A DNA stretch of 64,000 nt from assembly GCA_005882275.1 (NCBI GenBank), contig VBAK01000106.1, positions 1 to 64,000 of the forward strand. The letters are read 5' to 3'. Positions 7,378-16,279 of the stretch are shown piece by piece; the first letter of the stretch is position 1; every line of letters begins with the position of its first letter. The stretch comes from Candidatus Segetimicrobium genomatis. Its GTDB lineage: Bacteria > Sysuimicrobiota > Sysuimicrobiia > Sysuimicrobiales > Segetimicrobiaceae. The notes under the pieces were generated by a model. The model made no database searches. It was given only the letters and a program-made list of their open reading frames with translations, and had not been told where the DNA came from. Both the position numbers and the translations under genes were made by a program.

Positions 7378-8394
7378 ATGGCTCCAGACATGTACGACGT
7401 CACCATCCTGGGCGGGGGCCCGGTGGGGTTGTACGCCGCGTACTATGCCGGCTTCCGGACCCTGCGCACCAAGATCATCGAAAGCCTGAACGCCCTCGGC
7501 GGCCAGGTCACCGCGCTCTACCCCGAAAAGTGGATCTACGACGTCGCGGGGTTCCCCCGGATCATCGGCCGGCAGCTGGTGGACAACCTCACCGAACAGG
7601 CGATGCAGTACAAGCCCACGATCTGTCTGGGCGAAACCGTGAACAGCCTCACGCTGCTCCCCGACGCGACCCTTCAATTGAAGACGGAGCGCGCCGTCCA
7701 CCTGACCCGGACGGTGCTGATCACCGCCGGCATCGGCGCGTTCCACCCCAAGACCTTCAAAAACCCCTCGATCGACGGGTTCGACGGCAAGGGGCTCTAC
7801 TATTTCGTCAAGAGTTTCCAGGACTTCAAGGACAAGCGCGTCCTCATCGCCGGCGGCGGGGACTCGGCGGTCGACTGGGCCCTCGGGCTCCTGGGGATCG
7901 CGCGCTCGATCACGCTGATCCACCGGCGGGACCAGTTCCGCGCGGCCGAGGACTCGGTCCAAAAGATGCTCAAGTCGTCCATCCAGGTCAAGACCTTCTA
8001 CGAGCTGCGCCGCCTGGAGGGCTCGAACAAGGTCGAGCGCGCGGTCATCTACAGCAACAAGACCAACATCGACGAGACGATCGAGGTCGACGCGGTGATC
8101 GCCTCGCTGGGGTTCCTGAGCACCCTCGGCCCGATTCAGGAGTGGGGGCTCGACCTGGAGCACGACAGCATCCGGGTGAACACGCGGATGGAGACCAACC
8201 TCCGCGGGGTCTACGGCGCCGGCGATATCGTGACCTACCCGGGCAAAGTCAAGCTCATCGCCACGGGGTTCGGGGAGGGCGCGACCGCGGCCAACAACAT
8301 CGCCGCCTACATCAACCCCAAGGCGAGCGTCTTCCCGGGCCACAGCAGCTCGCAGGACGTCCACGAGAAGCAGAAGGTCTCGGCGAAAACCTAG
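7378..8394 (+). CDS. Ferredoxin/flavodoxin--NADP+ reductase, thioredoxin-reductase-like type
   Basis: 338 aa FAD/NAD(P)H enzyme related to Bacillus YumC. The FAD motif is ILGGGPVGLYAAYYAG. The NADPH motif is IAGGGDSAVDWALG and lacks the CxxC redox pair of true thioredoxin reductases. That absence is the family mark of this ferredoxin reductase type. A second FAD motif, GAGDI, follows. The ATG at 7378 has GGGGGGA 6 nt upstream; an in-frame start further upstream lacks one. It probably exchanges electrons between NADPH and the ferredoxin used by enzymes such as the nitrite/sulfite reductase. Its stop overlaps the convergent lipA stop by 4 bp. Confidence 0.9.
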   Translation: MAPDMYDVTILGGGPVGLYAAYYAGFRTLRTKIIESLNALGGQVTALYPEKWIYDVAGFPRIIGRQLVDNLTEQAMQYKPTICLGETVNSLTLLPDATLQLKTERAVHLTRTVLITAGIGAFHPKTFKNPSIDGFDGKGLYYFVKSFQDFKDKRVLIAGGGDSAVDWALGLLGIARSITLIHRRDQFRAAEDSVQKMLKSSIQVKTFYELRRLEGSNKVERAVIYSNKTNIDETIEVDAVIASLGFLSTLGPIQEWGLDLEHDSIRVNTRMETNLRGVYGAGDIVTYPGKVKLIATGFGEGATAANNIAAYINPKASVFPGHSSSQDVHEKQKVSAKT

Positions 8395-9257
8395 CGTGCC
8401 CCGGCTCCCACCGCCTGTTCGTCCGCGTGGTAGGAACTGCGGACGAGCGGGCCGGACTCCACGTGCCGGAAGCCCATCGCCAGCCCGTCGCGCTTGAACT
8501 CGGCGAACTCTTCGGGATCGTAGTACCGGGCGATCGGCGCGTAGTCCTTGCCCGGGCTGAGGTACTGGCCGATCGTGAGGATGTCGCACCCCACCGATCG
8601 CAGGTCCCGCATCGTCTCGAGCACCTCGTCCCGGGTCTCCCCCAGCCCCACCATCATCCCGCTCTTGGTGAGCCAACGCCCCTCCCCGGCCTTCGCCCGG
8701 GCGAGCAGATCGAGGGACCGGCGGTAGTTTCCGCCGCGGCGGACCGCCCGGAACAGCCTCGGGACCGTCTCGATGTTGTGGTTGAGGATGTCGGGGGCCG
8801 CATCGAGCACGGTGCGCAGCGCCGCCGGATCGCCTTTGAAGTCGGGGATCAGGACCTCGACCGAGCACTGCGGGCGGCGCTCGCGCAGCAGCCGGATCGT
8901 CCGGGCAAACATCGCGGCGCCCCCATCCGCCAGGTCGTCGCGGTCCACCGAGGTGACGACGACGTGGCGGAGCCCCATCGCGCTGGCGGCCTCGGCCACC
9001 CGCTCCGGCTCCCGGACATCCAGTTCGGTGGGCAGCCCGTGGGCGATGGCGCAGTAGGCGCAGTGCCGGGTGCAGACGTTGCCGAGGATCAGGAACGTCG
9101 CCGTCCGGCGCTCCCAGCAGTCCCCGATGTTCGGGCAGCGGGCTTCCTCGCACACGGTGTGCAGCGCCTGCGTGTGCATGATGCCCACCAGTTCCCGAAA
9201 GTTGGGCCCCGAGGGCAGCCTGACCTTGAGCCACTCCGGCCGCCGCGCCGCGCTCAT
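8391..9257 (-). CDS. lipA: Lipoyl synthase (radical SAM)
   Basis: 288 aa. Inserts two sulfur atoms into octanoyl groups on lipoyl domains. Both clusters are visible: the auxiliary 4Fe-4S ligands Cys36, Cys41 and Cys47 (CEEARCPNIGDC), and the radical-SAM CxxxCxxC at Cys62, Cys66 and Cys69 (CTRHCAYC). Family blocks VTSVDRDDLADGG and HNIETVPRLF are conserved. It lies 44 bp after the E2 gene, so it makes the cofactor of the enzyme whose operon it ends. No lipB or lipM is in the window. Confidence 0.97.
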   Translation of the reverse strand: MSAARRPEWLKVRLPSGPNFRELVGIMHTQALHTVCEEARCPNIGDCWERRTATFLILGNVCTRHCAYCAIAHGLPTELDVREPERVAEAASAMGLRHVVVTSVDRDDLADGGAAMFARTIRLLRERRPQCSVEVLIPDFKGDPAALRTVLDAAPDILNHNIETVPRLFRAVRRGGNYRRSLDLLARAKAGEGRWLTKSGMMVGLGETRDEVLETMRDLRSVGCDILTIGQYLSPGKDYAPIARYYDPEEFAEFKRDGLAMGFRHVESGPLVRSSYHADEQAVGAGAR

Positions 9258-9301
9258 CGCGTCCTCAGCCCGCGCCCCGCTTCTTGACCGGCTCGTCCAT
9301 A

Positions 9302-10666
9302 TCAGAACTCGGGGGAGTCCCCTGCGGGCGCAAACTCTTCCAGCTGCCGCTTGATATGGGTCAGGAACTGGACGCCCACCGCGCCGTCGAAGATCCGGTG
9401 GTCGAACGCCAGCCCCAGATTCATCATCTCCCGGATGGCGATCCCTTCGCCGACGACGACCGGCCGCCGCACGATCGCGTCCGTGGCGAGGATCGCCGCC
9501 TGGGGGTAGTTGATGATCGGCATGGAGATGATCGAGCCGAACACCCCGGGGTTGGTCAGCGTGAACGTGCCCCCCGAGACGTCCTCGAGCGCGAGCTTGC
9601 CCTCGCGCGCCAGGGTGGAGAGACGCGCGACCTCCTTCGCCAGGTCCGCCACGGACTTCTGGTCCGCGTGCTTGATGACCGGCACGATCAGCCCGTCGGG
9701 GATCGCGACACCGATGCCGACATGAATCGCCTGCTTGTGGAGGATCCCCTCCGGGGTAAACGTCGCGTTGACCATCGGGAACGCCCTGAGCGCCCGGGTC
9801 GCCGCGCGCACGATGAAGGCGGTGAGCGAGATGTTGATGCCCTCGCGGGCCTGCCACGCCGCCTTGTGGGCCTCCCGGTGCCGGACCAGGGCCGTGAGAT
9901 CCACCTCGATGATCCCGTAGGCGTGGGGGATCTCCCGCTTGCTCTGCGCCAGGCGCTCGGCGATCGTGCGGCGGATGGGCGTGAGCCTCTGGAGTTGATC
10001 GCCGGCGGCCGGGGACGGCGCGGCAGGGGCGGGCGCCCGCGTGGCCTGCGCGGGCGCCTGGGCGTTCTGAGCGCTCGCGCGGGTGGACGCGGCCGGGGCG
10101 CCGGCGGAGGGGGCCGCGCGGGCCTGGAGGTGGCGGAGCACGTCGTCCTTGGTGATGCGCCCGCCGTCCCCCGTCCCCGGGATCGATTCCAGTTCCTGGG
10201 CCGGGATCCGGTGCTCCTCCGCCATGCGGCGCACCAGGGGCGTCAGGCGGATCGACCGGTCGCGCGCCGGCGGCGCCCCGGTCGGACGCGCCCTGCCCCC
10301 GTCCCCGCTTGCCGCAGGCGCGCGGGCCGCGCCGGCGGCGGCATCGGAGGCCGGGCGGGCGGCGGACGCGGACGCCCCCGCCGCATGAGGGACCGCGGCG
10401 GACGGCCGGGCCGCCGCAGGCGCTCCGGCCGCTTCCTCGATCACGGCGATCGCCGTGCCGACCACGACCGTCTCCCCTTCCTTGACCAGGATCTGCTTCA
10501 GCACGCCGGCAAAGGGCGACGGCATCTCCACGTTCACCTTGTCGGTGATCACCTCGACGAGGGGCTCGTACTTGGCCACCGATTCACCGGGGCGCTTGAG
10601 CCACTTGCCGATCGTCCCCTCGTGGACGCTTTCACCGAGTTGGGGCATCTTGATGTCGGTCGCCAT
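9302..10666 (-). CDS. bkdB: Dihydrolipoamide acyltransferase (E2) of a branched-chain 2-oxoacid dehydrogenase
   Basis: 454 aa. Residues 1-80 are a lipoyl domain with the modified Lys43 in EVITDKVNVEMPSP. An Ala/Pro-rich linker follows, then a peripheral subunit-binding domain (RLTPLVRRMAEEHRI...GGRITKDDVLRHL). A second Ala/Pro linker precedes the catalytic acyltransferase domain, which ends with AFDHRIFDGA (active-site His and Asp). It moves the acyl group from E1 to CoA. ATG 10666 begins the lipoyl domain. It is 53 bp after E1beta. The branched-chain assignment comes mainly from the E1 sequences. Confidence 0.95.
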   Translation of the reverse strand: MATDIKMPQLGESVHEGTIGKWLKRPGESVAKYEPLVEVITDKVNVEMPSPFAGVLKQILVKEGETVVVGTAIAVIEEAAGAPAAARPSAAVPHAAGASASAARPASDAAAGAARAPAASGDGGRARPTGAPPARDRSIRLTPLVRRMAEEHRIPAQELESIPGTGDGGRITKDDVLRHLQARAAPSAGAPAASTRASAQNAQAPAQATRAPAPAAPSPAAGDQLQRLTPIRRTIAERLAQSKREIPHAYGIIEVDLTALVRHREAHKAAWQAREGINISLTAFIVRAATRALRAFPMVNATFTPEGILHKQAIHVGIGVAIPDGLIVPVIKHADQKSVADLAKEVARLSTLAREGKLALEDVSGGTFTLTNPGVFGSIISMPIINYPQAAILATDAIVRRPVVVGEGIAIREMMNLGLAFDHRIFDGAVGVQFLTHIKRQLEEFAPAGDSPEF

Positions 10667-10719
10667 CGTGGCTCCCTCTAGGTCGCGAACACTACGCGCT
10701 CGGTCGAGTCCGGGCTGCG

Positions 10720-11703
10720 CTAATAGGCCACCAGCGTGCGCGCGGCCGCCGCGATCTTGTCGGCGGTGATCATAAACCACTCTTCAATCGGCGCGGAGAA
10801 GGGAACGGCGGGGACCTCCGGACCGCCCAGCCGGGTCGGCGGGGCATCCAGGGACCTGAACCCTTCCTCGGCGATCGTCGCCGCGATCTCCGCCCCGAAG
10901 CCTCCAAACCGGTTGTCCTCGTGGACGATGAGCGCGCGGCTGGTCCGCGCCACGCTCTCGAGAATCGTCTTCGTGTCCAGCGGCCGCAGCGTGCGCACGT
11001 CCACGACTTCGGCCTCGATCCCTTCCCGGGCGAGCAGCTCCGCGGCCCCGAGCGACTCGTGCAGCATCAGCCCGTAGGCGAAGATGCTCAGGTCCCGGCC
11101 CGGGCGGCGGACGGCGGCGGGCCCGATCGGGACGGTGAAATCTCCGTCGGAGACGTCCCCGCGCACCGAACGGTACATCTTCTTGTGCTCGAGGTAGAGC
11201 ACCGGATCGTGATCGCGGACCGCGGACTTGAGCAACCCTTTGGCGTCCGCCGGCGTGGAGGGCACCACCACCTTCAGGCCGGGGATGTGCGCGTAGAAGG
11301 CCTCGATCGACTGCGAGTGGTAGAGGGCGCCGTGGACGCCGCCGCCGTACGGCGTCCGGATGACCATCGGGCACTCGAAGCCGTTGCGGGAGCGATACCG
11401 CATCCGGGCCGCTTCGCTCAGGATCTGATCGAACGCCGGGTGGATGAAGTCCGCGAACTGGATCTCCGCGATGGGACGCAGCCCGTTGACCGACATGCCG
11501 ATGGCGACGCCGACGATGCACGACTCCGCGAGCGGCGTGTCGATCACCCGCGCCTCCCCAAACGCTTCGTAGAGCCCGTCGGTCACCCCAAACACCCCGC
11601 CCTTCCGGCCCACGTCCTCGCCCAGGATGACGGTGGAGGGATCCCGGGCCATCTCCTCGTGGAGGGCATCGTGGATAGCGTCGAGGAAGCGCTTGTCGGC
11701 CAT
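10720..11703 (-). CDS. bkdAB: 2-Oxoisovalerate dehydrogenase E1 beta subunit
   Basis: 327 aa transketolase-like subunit. N-terminal FLDAIHDALHEEMARDPSTVILGEDVG is the family hallmark. TPYGGGVHGALYHSQSIEAFYAHIPGLKVV and EHKKMYR fit the branched-chain rather than the pyruvate enzymes. The C-terminal domain begins at GRDLSIFAYG. It pairs with the E1alpha encoded just upstream (3 bp gap) to bind ThDP and decarboxylate branched 2-oxoacids. Confidence 0.94.
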   Translation of the reverse strand: MADKRFLDAIHDALHEEMARDPSTVILGEDVGRKGGVFGVTDGLYEAFGEARVIDTPLAESCIVGVAIGMSVNGLRPIAEIQFADFIHPAFDQILSEAARMRYRSRNGFECPMVIRTPYGGGVHGALYHSQSIEAFYAHIPGLKVVVPSTPADAKGLLKSAVRDHDPVLYLEHKKMYRSVRGDVSDGDFTVPIGPAAVRRPGRDLSIFAYGLMLHESLGAAELLAREGIEAEVVDVRTLRPLDTKTILESVARTSRALIVHEDNRFGGFGAEIAATIAEEGFRSLDAPPTRLGGPEVPAVPFSAPIEEWFMITADKIAAAARTLVAY

Positions 11704-11706
11704 GAC

Positions 11707-12738
11707 CTACCGCTCCGCGTCGGGCTCGAAGTAGACGTACCGGAGGGCGGTGGCCGGGTCCGGCAGCGGGGCCGCTTCGGCGATCTCGGTGCCCAGGTCC
11801 ACCTCGCGCTGGATCCGCGCGCGGATCTCCTGCTCCCCCTCGGGGGTGAGCACGCCGCGCTCCCGCAGTTCCGCCGCAAAGACGTGGACCGGATCCTGCG
11901 CCCGGGCATGCGCGAGGTCCTCGGCGGTCCGGTACCGCTCCTGCCGGTCATCGCTGCTGTGCGCGGTGAGGCGCGGCACCTTCACCTCCAGCAGCGTCGG
12001 ACCCTCGCCGCCGCGGGCGCGCGCCACCGCCTGCCGCGCCGCGGCGTACACCTCGAGAACGTGGCTGCCGTCGACGGTCACCCCCGGCATCCCGTAGCCG
12101 GCCGCCCGCGCCGACACGTTGTCCACGGCCATCTGCTTTTTCTGGGGGACCGAGATCGCAAATCCGTTGTTCTCGACGACGAAGATCACCGGGAGCCGGT
12201 GCACCCCGGCGAAGTTCAGCGCCTCGTGAAAGTCGCCCTCGCTGGTGGCGCCTTCGCCCATGGCCGTGAGGCAGACCTCGCCCGTCCCCCGGACCTTGGC
12301 CGCGTAGGCGATCCCGGCGGCGTGCAGGCACTGGGTGGCGACCGGACTGCTGGTGGACAGGATCTTGTGCCGGGCATGCCCGTAATGGCCGGGCATCTGG
12401 CGGCCGCCGCTGCTGGGATCGGTGTCTTTGCCCAGCTGGATGAGGAAGATCTCCGCCGGCGGCATGCCCTTCATCAGCACCGCCGCGATGGACCGGTAGA
12501 AGGGGACCAGCCAGTCCAGCGCCCGATCCAGGGCGTAGACCGCGCCGACCTGCGCGCCCTCGTGCCCCTGGCCGGAGATCACAAACGCGGCCTTCCCCGA
12601 GCGCTGCAGCGCCCACATCCGTTCGTCCACGGCCCGGGCGAGACAGAGATAGTAGTACATCTCGAGCAGGGCGGTCGCGGCCGGCTCGCCTTTGTCCCGG
12701 GAAACGCTGGCCTGCGTTTTCGTGGCCTTCGGGCTCAT
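11707..12738 (-). CDS. bkdAA: 2-Oxoisovalerate dehydrogenase E1 alpha subunit
   Basis: 343 aa. ThDP-binding motif GEGATSEGDFHEALNFAG ending in ENNGFAIS. SSGGRQMPGHYG resembles the GRQMP-HYG block of branched-chain E1alpha. The phosphorylation-loop region is RLTAHSSDD. The N-terminal 25 residues are a variable tail. It catalyses ThDP-dependent oxidative decarboxylation together with E1beta. It is first of the E1-E2-lipA block and 121 bp after lpdA. Confidence 0.94.
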   Translation of the reverse strand: MSPKATKTQASVSRDKGEPAATALLEMYYYLCLARAVDERMWALQRSGKAAFVISGQGHEGAQVGAVYALDRALDWLVPFYRSIAAVLMKGMPPAEIFLIQLGKDTDPSSGGRQMPGHYGHARHKILSTSSPVATQCLHAAGIAYAAKVRGTGEVCLTAMGEGATSEGDFHEALNFAGVHRLPVIFVVENNGFAISVPQKKQMAVDNVSARAAGYGMPGVTVDGSHVLEVYAAARQAVARARGGEGPTLLEVKVPRLTAHSSDDRQERYRTAEDLAHARAQDPVHVFAAELRERGVLTPEGEQEIRARIQREVDLGTEIAEAAPLPDPATALRYVYFEPDAER

Positions 12739-12859
12739 GGACCCTCCCCTGCTTTGGTACCACGCCGCCCGCGAGATTTCCAGCGAGAGGTTCCCTCTCT
12801 CCGGGACAACGCTCCTCCCCCGGGATGGGTTCCCCGGCCGTCCCTGGGTGGACGCCGGC
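12739..12859. other. 121-bp gap between lpdA and the E1alpha gene
   Basis: Holds a perfect 6-bp hairpin (gagagg/cctctc near 12785-12800). I see no convincing promoter or riboswitch. A word resembling the T-box signature is present by chance (see rejected items). Confidence 0.3.
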
Positions 12860-14269
12860 TCACGTGTGCACCCCGCGGCCGAGCGCGCCGAGCGCGGCCT
12901 CTTTGACGGCTTCGGAGAGCGTGGGGTGCGCGTGCACGGCGTTGCCGATCTCCAGCACCGTCGCTTCGAGCGACTTGCCGAGGACCGCCTCGGGCAGCAG
13001 CTCGGTCACCTCGGGCCCAACGAGGTGCACCCCGAGAATCTCGCCCAGGGCGCGGTCTGCCACGATCTTCACCAGGCCTTCGGCGCGTCCGAGGATCCTG
13101 GCCCGGCCGTTGGCGATGAACGGGAACCGCCCCACGGTCACGTCGCGTCCCTGCTCGCGGGCCTGCCGCTCCGTGAGGCCCACGCTGGCGATTTGGGGAA
13201 TGGTAAAGGTCGCGCGGGGCGCGAGCGTCGGGTCCAGGGCGCCGGCGGTCTGACCGGCGACCGCCTCGACGGCGGCGGTCGCCTCCGCGGAGGCGACGTG
13301 GGCCAGCAGCAGCCCGCCGGTCACGTCTCCGGCGGCTGAGATCGACGGGACCGCGGTCTGGAACCGTCCGTCCACGGCGATCCCCGCCCGGCCCGGCACG
13401 AGCCCCACCGCCTCGAGACCCAGACCCTCGACGACGGGGGCCCGCCCCACCGCGACCAGGGCGTAGTCGGCCTCCAGCGTCTCGTCGCCGGTGCCCGTCC
13501 GCAGGGCGATCCGCACGCTGTCGCCGGCGGCGGTCACCCCGGTCACGGACGTCCCGGTCCGGATCGCCACCCCCCGCCGGCCGAGCTCCTTGGCGACCAC
13601 CCCGGAGAGCTCCTCATCCTCGAGCGGCAGAATCGCCGGCATCATCTCGATGAGCGTGACCGTCGACCCGAACGCGGCGAACGCGCTGGCAAACTCGGCG
13701 CCCACGGCCCCCGCGCCCAGGATCGCGATGGACCGCGGCACCTCCGGGAGCCGCAGCGCCCCCGCGTTGTCGAGGACGCGGTCGTTGTCGATGACCACTC
13801 CCGGCAGGCTGCGCGGGCGCGAGCCGGTCGCCACCAGGGTGTGCCGCGCCTCCAGGCTGACCTCGGAGCCGTCGGTGGCGGCCACGCGCACCTGGGTAGG
13901 CGTGACGAACCGTCCGGCGCCCGGAAACAGGGCGATGCCGTTCTTGCGCATCAGAAATTCGATCCCCCGGAAGTTCGCCGTGACCACCCGGTCCATCCGG
14001 CGGCGCACCTGGCCGTAGTCGAGTCGCACGTCCCCCACCTGCACGCCCATCTCACCCGCTCCGCGGATGTCCCCGAGCAGCTCGGCGGTATGGAGGAGCA
14101 CCTTGGTCGGGATGCACCCGACGTGCACGCAGGTCCCGCCGAGCTTCTCCCGTTCAACCAACGCCGTCTTGAGGCCGAGCTGGGCGGCGCGGATCGCGCC
14201 CACGTACCCCGCCGGGCCGCCGCCGATGATGAGGAGATCGTACGGCCCGCCGGCCGCGGGAGCGGTCAT
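12860..14269 (-). CDS. lpdA: Dihydrolipoamide dehydrogenase (E3)
   Basis: 469 aa. Reoxidises dihydrolipoamide with NAD+. FAD motif IIGGGPAGYVGAIRAAQLG; redox disulfide in GGTCVHVGCIPTK (two Cys separated by four residues, with VHVG replacing the common LNVG); NAD motif AILGAGAVGAEFASAFAAFG; second FAD motif SAAGDVTGG. The C-terminal catalytic HAHPTLSEAVKEAAL holds the His-Glu pair. Length is typical. Its ATG overlaps the stop of the DUF2203 gene (14266-14269). It serves the E1/E2 genes downstream. Confidence 0.96.
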   Translation of the reverse strand: MTAPAAGGPYDLLIIGGGPAGYVGAIRAAQLGLKTALVEREKLGGTCVHVGCIPTKVLLHTAELLGDIRGAGEMGVQVGDVRLDYGQVRRRMDRVVTANFRGIEFLMRKNGIALFPGAGRFVTPTQVRVAATDGSEVSLEARHTLVATGSRPRSLPGVVIDNDRVLDNAGALRLPEVPRSIAILGAGAVGAEFASAFAAFGSTVTLIEMMPAILPLEDEELSGVVAKELGRRGVAIRTGTSVTGVTAAGDSVRIALRTGTGDETLEADYALVAVGRAPVVEGLGLEAVGLVPGRAGIAVDGRFQTAVPSISAAGDVTGGLLLAHVASAEATAAVEAVAGQTAGALDPTLAPRATFTIPQIASVGLTERQAREQGRDVTVGRFPFIANGRARILGRAEGLVKIVADRALGEILGVHLVGPEVTELLPEAVLGKSLEATVLEIGNAVHAHPTLSEAVKEAALGALGRGVHT

Positions 14270-14685
14270 GCCTCGTCCCGCGGGAGCCGGTCGAGGGACT
14301 TGCGTCCCGCAAACCCCTCATCGGTCCCGTGCCAGAATCGAATCGCGGGCTCCCCCAGCTTCCAGCAGAGATAGACCATGGAGCCGCCGCGGGCGCGAAA
14401 CGGAAAATCGATCAGCCCCAGATCGAGATCGCGCAAGATGCACCCGGTCGATTCGATGTCGCCGGCGATGGCGACCAGACGCGTGGTGAGCCCGTCGAAC
14501 CGGCGCTGCTCGTCCCCCAGCTCGCTCAACACCGCTTCGCCGCCCTCGAGGCGCTTCCAGAGGAGATCCATCTGGGCCTTCTTGACGAGGGCTTCATCGC
14601 GCACCCGCCGGAGCGCGCCCATCAGTTCGGTCAGGCGGGAGAGCAGGCCCTCCGCCTCGTCCAGGGTGAAGTGCCGGATCGCCAT
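14266..14685 (-). CDS. DUF2203 family protein
   Basis: 139 aa. The N-terminal half is a helical hairpin opening with HFTLDEAEGLLSRLTELM. The C-terminal half has the family pattern GCILRDLDLGLIDFPF, VYLCWKLGEPAIRFWHGTDEGFAGRK. The function of DUF2203 is unknown. It lies between deformylase and lpdA and overlaps lpdA by 4 bp, so it is probably co-translated. Confidence 0.88.
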   Translation of the reverse strand: MAIRHFTLDEAEGLLSRLTELMGALRRVRDEALVKKAQMDLLWKRLEGGEAVLSELGDEQRRFDGLTTRLVAIAGDIESTGCILRDLDLGLIDFPFRARGGSMVYLCWKLGEPAIRFWHGTDEGFAGRKSLDRLPRDEA

Positions 14686-14692
14686 CGAGGCC

Positions 14693-15232
14693 CTATCCCG
14701 CCCGGCGCACGCGACGGCGCCGCCGGCGGAGCAGACGTCCGGGGTCGATGAACAGCACCCCGTTGAGGTGGTCGATCTCGTGCTGCACCACCCGGGCCAG
14801 CAGGTCCTCGCCGGTCACCACGATCCGCCGGCCGCGCAGATCACGGCCTTCCACCTCGATCGCGCGGGCGCGCCTGACATCGCCGTACACCCCGGGAATG
14901 CTGAGACAGCCTTCGATCCCCACCTGGCTCCCCCGCCGCCGGCGCACCCGCGGGTTGACCACGGCCAATGGACCCCGGCCGATGTCGGCCACGAACAGCC
15001 GCACCGGCACGCCGATCTGCGGGGCGGCCAGCCCGATCCCCTGGGCCCGGCGCATGCTCACCAGCATGTCGGCGACGAGTTGCCGGGTGGTGCGGTCGAC
15101 TGTGCGAATGGGCCGGCTGCGCCTCCTGAGCACCGCGGCATCGGAATCCCGCAGGGTGACGATTCGCCTGGGGCGCCCCCGAACCCCCCCAAGCCCCTTG
15201 ATGCGTCCGGCGGGCCGGCGGCTGCTCACCAT
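14693..15232 (-). CDS. def: Peptide deformylase
   Basis: 179 aa metalloprotease that removes the formyl group from nascent proteins. All three motifs are present: GIGLAAPQIG, EGCLSIP (metal Cys) and QHEIDHLNG (HExxH). Both ends carry basic extensions: an Arg-rich N-terminal ~25 residues and a C-terminal LLRRRRRRVRRAG, possibly for ribosome binding. It is 7 bp upstream of the DUF2203 gene. Confidence 0.95.
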   Translation of the reverse strand: MVSSRRPAGRIKGLGGVRGRPRRIVTLRDSDAAVLRRRSRPIRTVDRTTRQLVADMLVSMRRAQGIGLAAPQIGVPVRLFVADIGRGPLAVVNPRVRRRRGSQVGIEGCLSIPGVYGDVRRARAIEVEGRDLRGRRIVVTGEDLLARVVQHEIDHLNGVLFIDPGRLLRRRRRRVRRAG

Positions 15233-15251
15233 TATCCTCGGGCGGACGTGC

Positions 15252-16034
15252 TCAGATCAAGGATCGTGACTGGCCGCCGTCGACGTTCACGCAGGCCCCC
15301 AGCACCAGGCTCGCGGCGTCCGAGGCGAGGAACGCGACGACGCGGGCCACTTCGTCGGCCCGGCCGAGCCGCCCGAGGGGCAGGTCCGCTTTGATAAAGG
15401 CGGCCATCCCTTCCGGATCCTCGCGGAGCCGGCGGTCCCACCCGCCGCCGGGGAAGAGAATCGATCCCGGGGCGACGCTGTTGACCCGGATCCCGTACGG
15501 CGCCAGTTCCAGGGCGAGCGCTTTGGACATGGCGATTTCCGCGGCCTTGGCGGCAATGTAGGTGGGCCGGCGGAGATACGCCCCACCCCACTCACGCCCG
15601 TAGATCGACGCGACGTTGATGATGGCGCCGCCGCCGCGCTTGTGCATGTGCGGAACGACCAGGCGGCTGGCGCGCACCGCCGGCATCAGGTTGAGGTCGA
15701 TTGACCGCTGCCAATCGGATTCGCTGCTCTCCTGGAATGAGGTCCCAACGGATCCTCCGACATTGTTGACGAGGACGTCGATGCCGCCGAAGGTGCGCAG
15801 CGCAACGTCGACGACCTGCCGGATGCCCTCGGCGGTCGTGACATCGGCCGTCACCGCCGCCACGGGGGCGCCCAGCGCTCGAATCTCCGACGCCGCGGCG
15901 TCCAGGGCCTCGGCGCCCCGCGCGCACAGGCAAATGTGACATCCCTCGCGCGCGAGCTCGATGGCGATCGCCCGGCCGAGCCCGCGACTGGATCCGGTAA
16001 TCAGCACGGCCTTCCCACGAAGCTGAAGATCCAT
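15252..16034 (-). CDS. Short-chain dehydrogenase/reductase (SDR), 3-oxoacyl-reductase-like
   Basis: 260 aa classical SDR. Cofactor motif TGSSRGLG (14-20), NNVGG (90-94), catalytic Ser143, Tyr159 and Lys163 (YIAAK), and PG after the sixth strand. The ARG in CLCARG after beta2 is compatible with NADP(H). No substrate can be deduced. An insertion between Ser and Tyr (YGREWGGAYLRRP) is common in FabG-like gluconate and quinate dehydrogenases. It is 19 bp upstream of def. Confidence 0.9.
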   Translation of the reverse strand: MDLQLRGKAVLITGSSRGLGRAIAIELAREGCHICLCARGAEALDAAASEIRALGAPVAAVTADVTTAEGIRQVVDVALRTFGGIDVLVNNVGGSVGTSFQESSESDWQRSIDLNLMPAVRASRLVVPHMHKRGGGAIINVASIYGREWGGAYLRRPTYIAAKAAEIAMSKALALELAPYGIRVNSVAPGSILFPGGGWDRRLREDPEGMAAFIKADLPLGRLGRADEVARVVAFLASDAASLVLGACVNVDGGQSRSLI

Positions 16035-16108
16035 AGCTCCCCGCGGCGCTCCCGTGATTGACGTCGCGCCGACACGAGCGTTCGCCGCCGGTTCTTCATC
16101 CCCTCCGC

Positions 16109-16249
16109 GCGTTCGGCGCGGGCGAGGTGCTGGCGACGAGTACCGTGCGCGACCTCGTCTCCGGCTCGGGGCTCACCTTCGCCGAGCGCGGCGCGCAGGC
16201 GCTGAAGGGTGTCCCCGGCGAGTGGCGCCTCTACTCGGTGACGGGCTAG
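16109..16249 (+). pseudogene. Remnant of a class III adenylate/guanylate cyclase gene (C-terminal tail only)
   Basis: The frame reads [19 protein letters not shown], then [24 protein letters not shown], ending in a TAG. This is the very end of the catalytic domain as it occurs in many bacterial class III cyclases. Only about 45 residues remain. Upstream, the sequence runs into the SDR gene promoter side with no cyclase homology or start site. It is a 5'-deleted fragment, not an active gene. Confidence 0.75.
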
Positions 16250-16279
16250 CGCGTCGGCTCACAGCCACGCGACGGATGG

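Noticed and set aside
12739-12859. T-box-like word (GGCGTGGTACC) before the E1alpha gene
   Set aside because: The gap is too short for a T-box leader, the trailing CGCG and a following terminator are absent, and upstream sequence is lpdA coding.
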